Source: Paenibacillus sp. FSL H3-0469 (GTDB taxonomy: Bacteria; Bacillota; Bacilli; Paenibacillales; Paenibacillaceae). From it: a DNA stretch of 64,000 bases. The notes under the pieces are model-generated. The model saw nothing but the letters and a program-made list of their open reading frames with translations, was not told the DNA's origin and ran no database searches. The stretch covers positions 3,410,001 to 3,474,000 of the forward strand of contig NZ_CP150302.1 of assembly GCF_038051945.1 (NCBI RefSeq). Direction: 5' to 3'. Positions 61,224-64,000 of this stretch are shown here, in pieces. Position 1 is the stretch's first letter. The number at the start of each line of letters is the position of its first letter. A program made the position numbers and the translations under genes.

Positions 61224-62300
61224 TTAACGGTATAATCCCGAAGCCTTCACTTCATTGAAGAAGGTGTTGAACTCCTCAATATTAAGCTGCTGCGCCGCAT
61301 CGGACAAGGCGGTAGCCGGATCAGGATGCACCTCTACCATAATCCCGTCGGCTCCGGCAGCGAGCGCGGCCTTAGCACATGGAATCAGGATATCCTTGCG
61401 TCCGGTGGAATGGGTGACATCGACCAGCACCGGCAGATGGCATTCCTGCTTAAGAATCGGCACCGCCGAGATATCCAGCGTATTGCGCGTCGACCGCTCA
61501 TAGGTACGGATACCGCGTTCAATCAGCATAATCTCCATATTGCCGCGGGACATAATATATTCTGCCGCATGAACGAATTCATCCAGCGTGGCGGATAGTC
61601 CGCGCTTCAGCAGCACCGGCTTATTCACTTCCCCTACCGCCTTCAGCAGCTCGAAGTTGTGCATGTTCCGCGCGCCGACCTGAATGACATCCACGTAATC
61701 CAGCGCTTCTTCAATATGCCGGGGATCTACAATCTCACTGATCGTCAAAAGCCCGTATTCACTCGCCGCCTCACGCAGAATCCGCAGGCCATCCATGCCC
61801 AGCCCCTGGAAATCATAAGGGGAGGTCCGGGGTTTGAAGGCGCCGCCGCGCATCACCTTGACGCCTGCCTTCTGCAAGGCTGCAGCCACCGTACGGGTCT
61901 GGAGCTCGCTCTCCACCGAGCATGGTCCAGCTACCATCAGCGAGGATAATCCGCCTACAGTAACGCCGCCCGGCAGCTCAATAACGGTATCCTCCGCATG
62001 GTCTTTGCGGGCTACCAGCAGGGTCTTCTTATGCTCCGTACTTTGCAGATCAAGCGAAGCAGAGAAAATCTGCTTGAAGAGCGTACGGATGGTTCCATCC
62101 GTGAACGGCCCCTTATTGCCGGCCACCATTTTCTCCAGCATCGCCTTCTCCCGTTCAGGATCAAACTTCGGCACGCCCTGCTTCTCTTTGAGCACCCCAA
62201 TCTCCTGAACGATTCCGGCACGCTCCGAGATCAGCTCCAGCAGCTGACCGTTAATCTCATCCAATCTTGCTCTCAGATCATCCAATTCCACATTACTCAT
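61224..62300 (-). CDS. aroA: Bifunctional DAHP synthase / chorismate mutase (AroA(G) type)
   Basis: First enzyme of the shikimate pathway, making DAHP from PEP and erythrose-4-phosphate. 358 residues, the same length as B. subtilis AroA. N-terminal AroQ-type chorismate mutase domain about 1-90 ([20 protein letters not shown]), which gives feedback sensitivity; catalytic DAHP synthase barrel about 105-358 with [33 protein letters not shown]-like [11 protein letters not shown], and [14 protein letters not shown] 62300 has AAAGGAG nine bases upstream; the longer ORF runs back into the T-box terminator. Controlled by the T-box leader at 62350-62645. Confidence 0.95.
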   Translation of the reverse strand: MSNVELDDLRARLDEINGQLLELISERAGIVQEIGVLKEKQGVPKFDPEREKAMLEKMVAGNKGPFTDGTIRTLFKQIFSASLDLQSTEHKKTLLVARKDHAEDTVIELPGGVTVGGLSSLMVAGPCSVESELQTRTVAAALQKAGVKVMRGGAFKPRTSPYDFQGLGMDGLRILREAASEYGLLTISEIVDPRHIEEALDYVDVIQVGARNMHNFELLKAVGEVNKPVLLKRGLSATLDEFVHAAEYIMSRGNMEIMLIERGIRTYERSTRNTLDISAVPILKQECHLPVLVDVTHSTGRKDILIPCAKAALAAGADGIMVEVHPDPATALSDAAQQLNIEEFNTFFNEVKASGLYR

Positions 62301-62349
62301 TCCCAGACACTCCTTTGTGATATTAATAATTAAGGCTATGAACGAACGC

Positions 62350-62645
62350 AAAAAGACCCCCCGCCGCAAGGGACGAGGAGCCGTGGTACCACCCTTATTT
62401 AGAGTTGAATCCTGCTGACGCATCAGCATATGACGGCATCCCTGAGGGTTACCGGCCGTGGATTCATTCTGTCTTACATCCGTTAACGCAGGAAGCGGGC
62501 CACCCTACCCATACCTGCTGCAGCAGTGTACTTCAGGGACCGACTCGGAAGTGAACTTCGGCACTAAACGTCTCATGAGGGTGCTCTCAGTCTCCGGCAC
62601 GCCTTCCCTGTTAAGATCCGCTATGAAGTGCTTACTCTCTTCGTC
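62350..62645 (-). ncRNA. T-box leader with UUC (Phe) specifier
   Basis: tRNA-sensing leader of aroA. The base of stem I is GAC-GAAG (62639-62645), pairing with CTTC-CGA-GTC. The AGUA loop-E word follows on the 5' side. On the 3' side the specifier loop reads GAAG-TTC-A-CTTC, placing TTC at 62553-62555. The T-box word GGTGGTACCACGG lies at 62381-62393. The terminator stem (CTCCTCG with CGGGGGG) ends in TCTTTTT at 62350-62356. Uncharged tRNA-Phe should favour the antiterminator and aroA expression. A TAC in GAAGTACAC further on (about 62527-62531) does not sit in a stem I specifier loop. Confidence 0.9.
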
Positions 62646-62691
62646 ATTGTCATTACAAGCTATATCAGTGCTATATGCACCAGTTTCTGCT

Positions 62692-62720
62692 ATCTTAATC
62701 AAAAAGACTTCCATATGCAA
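62692..62720 (-). promoter_or_regulatory. Promoter of the T-box leader
   Basis: Minus strand TTGCAT (62715-62720), 17-base spacer, TAAGAT (62692-62697), about 45 bases upstream of stem I and downstream of the histidine kinase stop. Confidence 0.5.
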
Positions 62721-62785
62721 GATAGTTCAGCACTGCATTACAGCTTTAACTCAGTATTGTGATTATTTTGTGAAGAGCGGACTGC

Positions 62786-64000
62786 TTATTCCTGTTCCGC
62801 AAAAAATTTCCCGATTACTTTGTCAATGCTGTCGCTTCTCAGCGGCTTGCTGATATACTCGTCCATCCCTGCTTCCAGACATAGCTCCCGGTCGCCCTTA
62901 AGCGCGTTGGCCGTCACAGCAACAATGACTGGCTGCTGGTCTGCCGGCTGCTCTGCCCTGATGGCAGCTGTGGCCTCCAGGCCGTTCATCCCGGGCATCT
63001 GCACATCCATGAAGATGAGATCATAGCCGTGCCGGGCCGTCATATCGACCGCCTGCCGCCCGTCCTCGGCCACATCGACGGCGAAGCCGCGCTTCTCCAG
63101 GATTTTGCGCAGGACGATCTGGTTGATCACATTGTCCTCGGCGACCAGAATATGCAGGGACCGGCCTTCTGATTGCACCTCCGGCAGGTTCCCCTCCGGC
63201 CCGTCAGCCGGAAGCGTCTGCGCTTCTGTCCGGAGGACCACGGTGAACACAAAGGTCGCCCCTTGCTCGGCCGCTGTATCCAGATAGATGCCGCCGCCCA
63301 TCCGCTCGGCCAATTGCTTGCTGATTGCCAGTCCCAGACCTGTGCCTTCCCCCTGGCGGCCCCTGAAATGCTCCAGCTGATAGAACGGCTCGAACAAGCG
63401 GCTGCGGGCCTCCTCAGGAATCCCGCTCCCCGTATCCGCCACGGTGAACTGGAGCGTTACGCCTGCCGGGCCATCGGCAATGCGCTTTACGCTTACCTTT
63501 ACCCCGCCGGTACAGGTGAACTTCACAGCATTGCCGGCCAGATTGAGCAGGATCTGCTTCAGCCGCCCCCCGTCCCCGATCAGCCGCTGCGGCACATCCG
63601 GCCCGGTCTCCACGCTAAGGGTCAGCCCCTTGCGCTCCGCCTTGAGCTGAAGCAGCTCCAGCGCGGAATCCATACAGTGCTGGAGAATGAACGGCTCGTC
63701 CTGGAGTGAGATTTTGCCTGCCTCAATCTTGGAAAGATCGAGAATGTCGTTGATGATATTGAGCAGGGATTCGCCGCTCTGGCGGATAATCTCCAGGAAC
63801 TCCCGCTGCTGCGAACCCGGCTCACTGCTCTCCAGCAGCAGGTCGGTCATCCCGATTACCCCGTTCATCGGAGTACGGATTTCGTGGCTCATCATGGCCA
63901 GGAACTCACTTTTGGCGCGGTTCGTATTCTCTGCGGTCTCCTTGGCAATCAGCAGCTGCTTCTGCTCGGTAATATCCTTGACGATAATATAAAAGCCTAC
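62786..64000 (-). CDS. Hybrid sensor histidine kinase, 5' end missing
   Basis: Open to the window edge; at least 404 codons. The visible part starts at the end of a PAS/PAC domain ([15 protein letters not shown]), then HisKA with [11 protein letters not shown] (phosphoacceptor His), HATPase with N-box NAVKFT, G1 DTGSGIP and G2 [14 protein letters not shown], and a C-terminal receiver domain ([10 protein letters not shown]; phosphoacceptor Asp in [13 protein letters not shown]; Lys in ISKPL). No Hpt domain follows, so a separate phosphotransfer protein or response regulator is expected. N-terminal sensor and partner are outside the window. The ATG at 63895 is internal, not the start. Confidence 0.93.
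   Translation of the reverse strand, partial: VGFYIIVKDITEQKQLLIAKETAENTNRAKSEFLAMMSHEIRTPMNGVIGMTDLLLESSEPGSQQREFLEIIRQSGESLLNIINDILDLSKIEAGKISLQDEPFILQHCMDSALELLQLKAERKGLTLSVETGPDVPQRLIGDGGRLKQILLNLAGNAVKFTCTGGVKVSVKRIADGPAGVTLQFTVADTGSGIPEEARSRLFEPFYQLEHFRGRQGEGTGLGLAISKQLAERMGGGIYLDTAAEQGATFVFTVVLRTEAQTLPADGPEGNLPEVQSEGRSLHILVAEDNVINQIVLRKILEKRGFAVDVAEDGRQAVDMTARHGYDLIFMDVQMPGMNGLEATAAIRAEQPADQQPVIVAVTANALKGDRELCLEAGMDEYISKPLRSDSIDKVIGKFFAEQE

Noticed and set aside
62505..62720. 71-codon minus-strand ORF in the aroA leader
   Set aside because: It lies inside the T-box structure and has no ribosome site; the RNA explains the sequence.

Overview
The window looks like chromosome of a Paenibacillus-type Firmicute. 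It is GC-rich (estimated by eye at mid-50s %) with strong AGGAGG ribosome sites. It carries LplABC/YtcP-type sugar ABC transporters, membrane-anchored AraC regulators of the YesS type, a T-box leader and a CcpA cre-like site. The genus is inferred from gene content, not from a marker gene.

Layout. 1-3160: thioredoxin reductase (cut by the window edge) and a P1B-4 metal-export ATPase with two Fur-box-like sites upstream. 3580-26475: a minus-strand polysaccharide locus resembling the Bacillus yes/yte rhamnogalacturonan loci: GH105, SGNH esterase, two permeases, lipoprotein, an unassigned toroid-like protein, a secreted beta-helix protein, an AraC sensor-regulator, a double rhamnose-mutarotase-like protein, a very large GH2 and a GH94 phosphorylase. 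A CE4-type deacetylase is divergent at 26708. 28201-32737: an unrecognised Ala-rich protein, O-acetylhomoserine sulfhydrylase and a membrane-anchored alpha/beta hydrolase. 32766-37444: a tightly coupled five-gene operon (amidohydrolase, DgaE-like ammonia-lyase, DgaF-like aldolase, PfkB kinase, GntR regulator) that reads as a route for a 2-amino sugar acid without PTS uptake. 37714-55147: an AraC regulator and an alpha-mannoside/N-glycan-like locus (two permeases, lipoprotein, GH3, GH38, GH130 on minus; GH38 and GH125 on plus). 55418-56769: a small AT-rich island with a secreted protein whose C-terminus resembles polymorphic toxin type 44, and a divergent four-helix membrane protein. 56845-64000: deoC, a chemoreceptor, a SulP transporter, DAHP synthase/chorismate mutase behind a T-box with a UUC (Phe) specifier, and a hybrid histidine kinase cut by the window edge.

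The most unusual signal is non-coding. Six intergenic regions (3427, 11377, 18482, 27529, 29552, 40092) hold arrays of short imperfect palindromes. In four of them the form is arm-TTGYA-5 nt-TRCA-arm. The arms are shared within an array but differ between arrays. Centre-to-centre pitch is almost always 51-52 bp, with one 62-bp step in two arrays, so two unrelated-looking arrays both show 51-62-51. They are not CRISPRs, since the repeats diverge and no cas genes are present, and I know of no named family that fits them.
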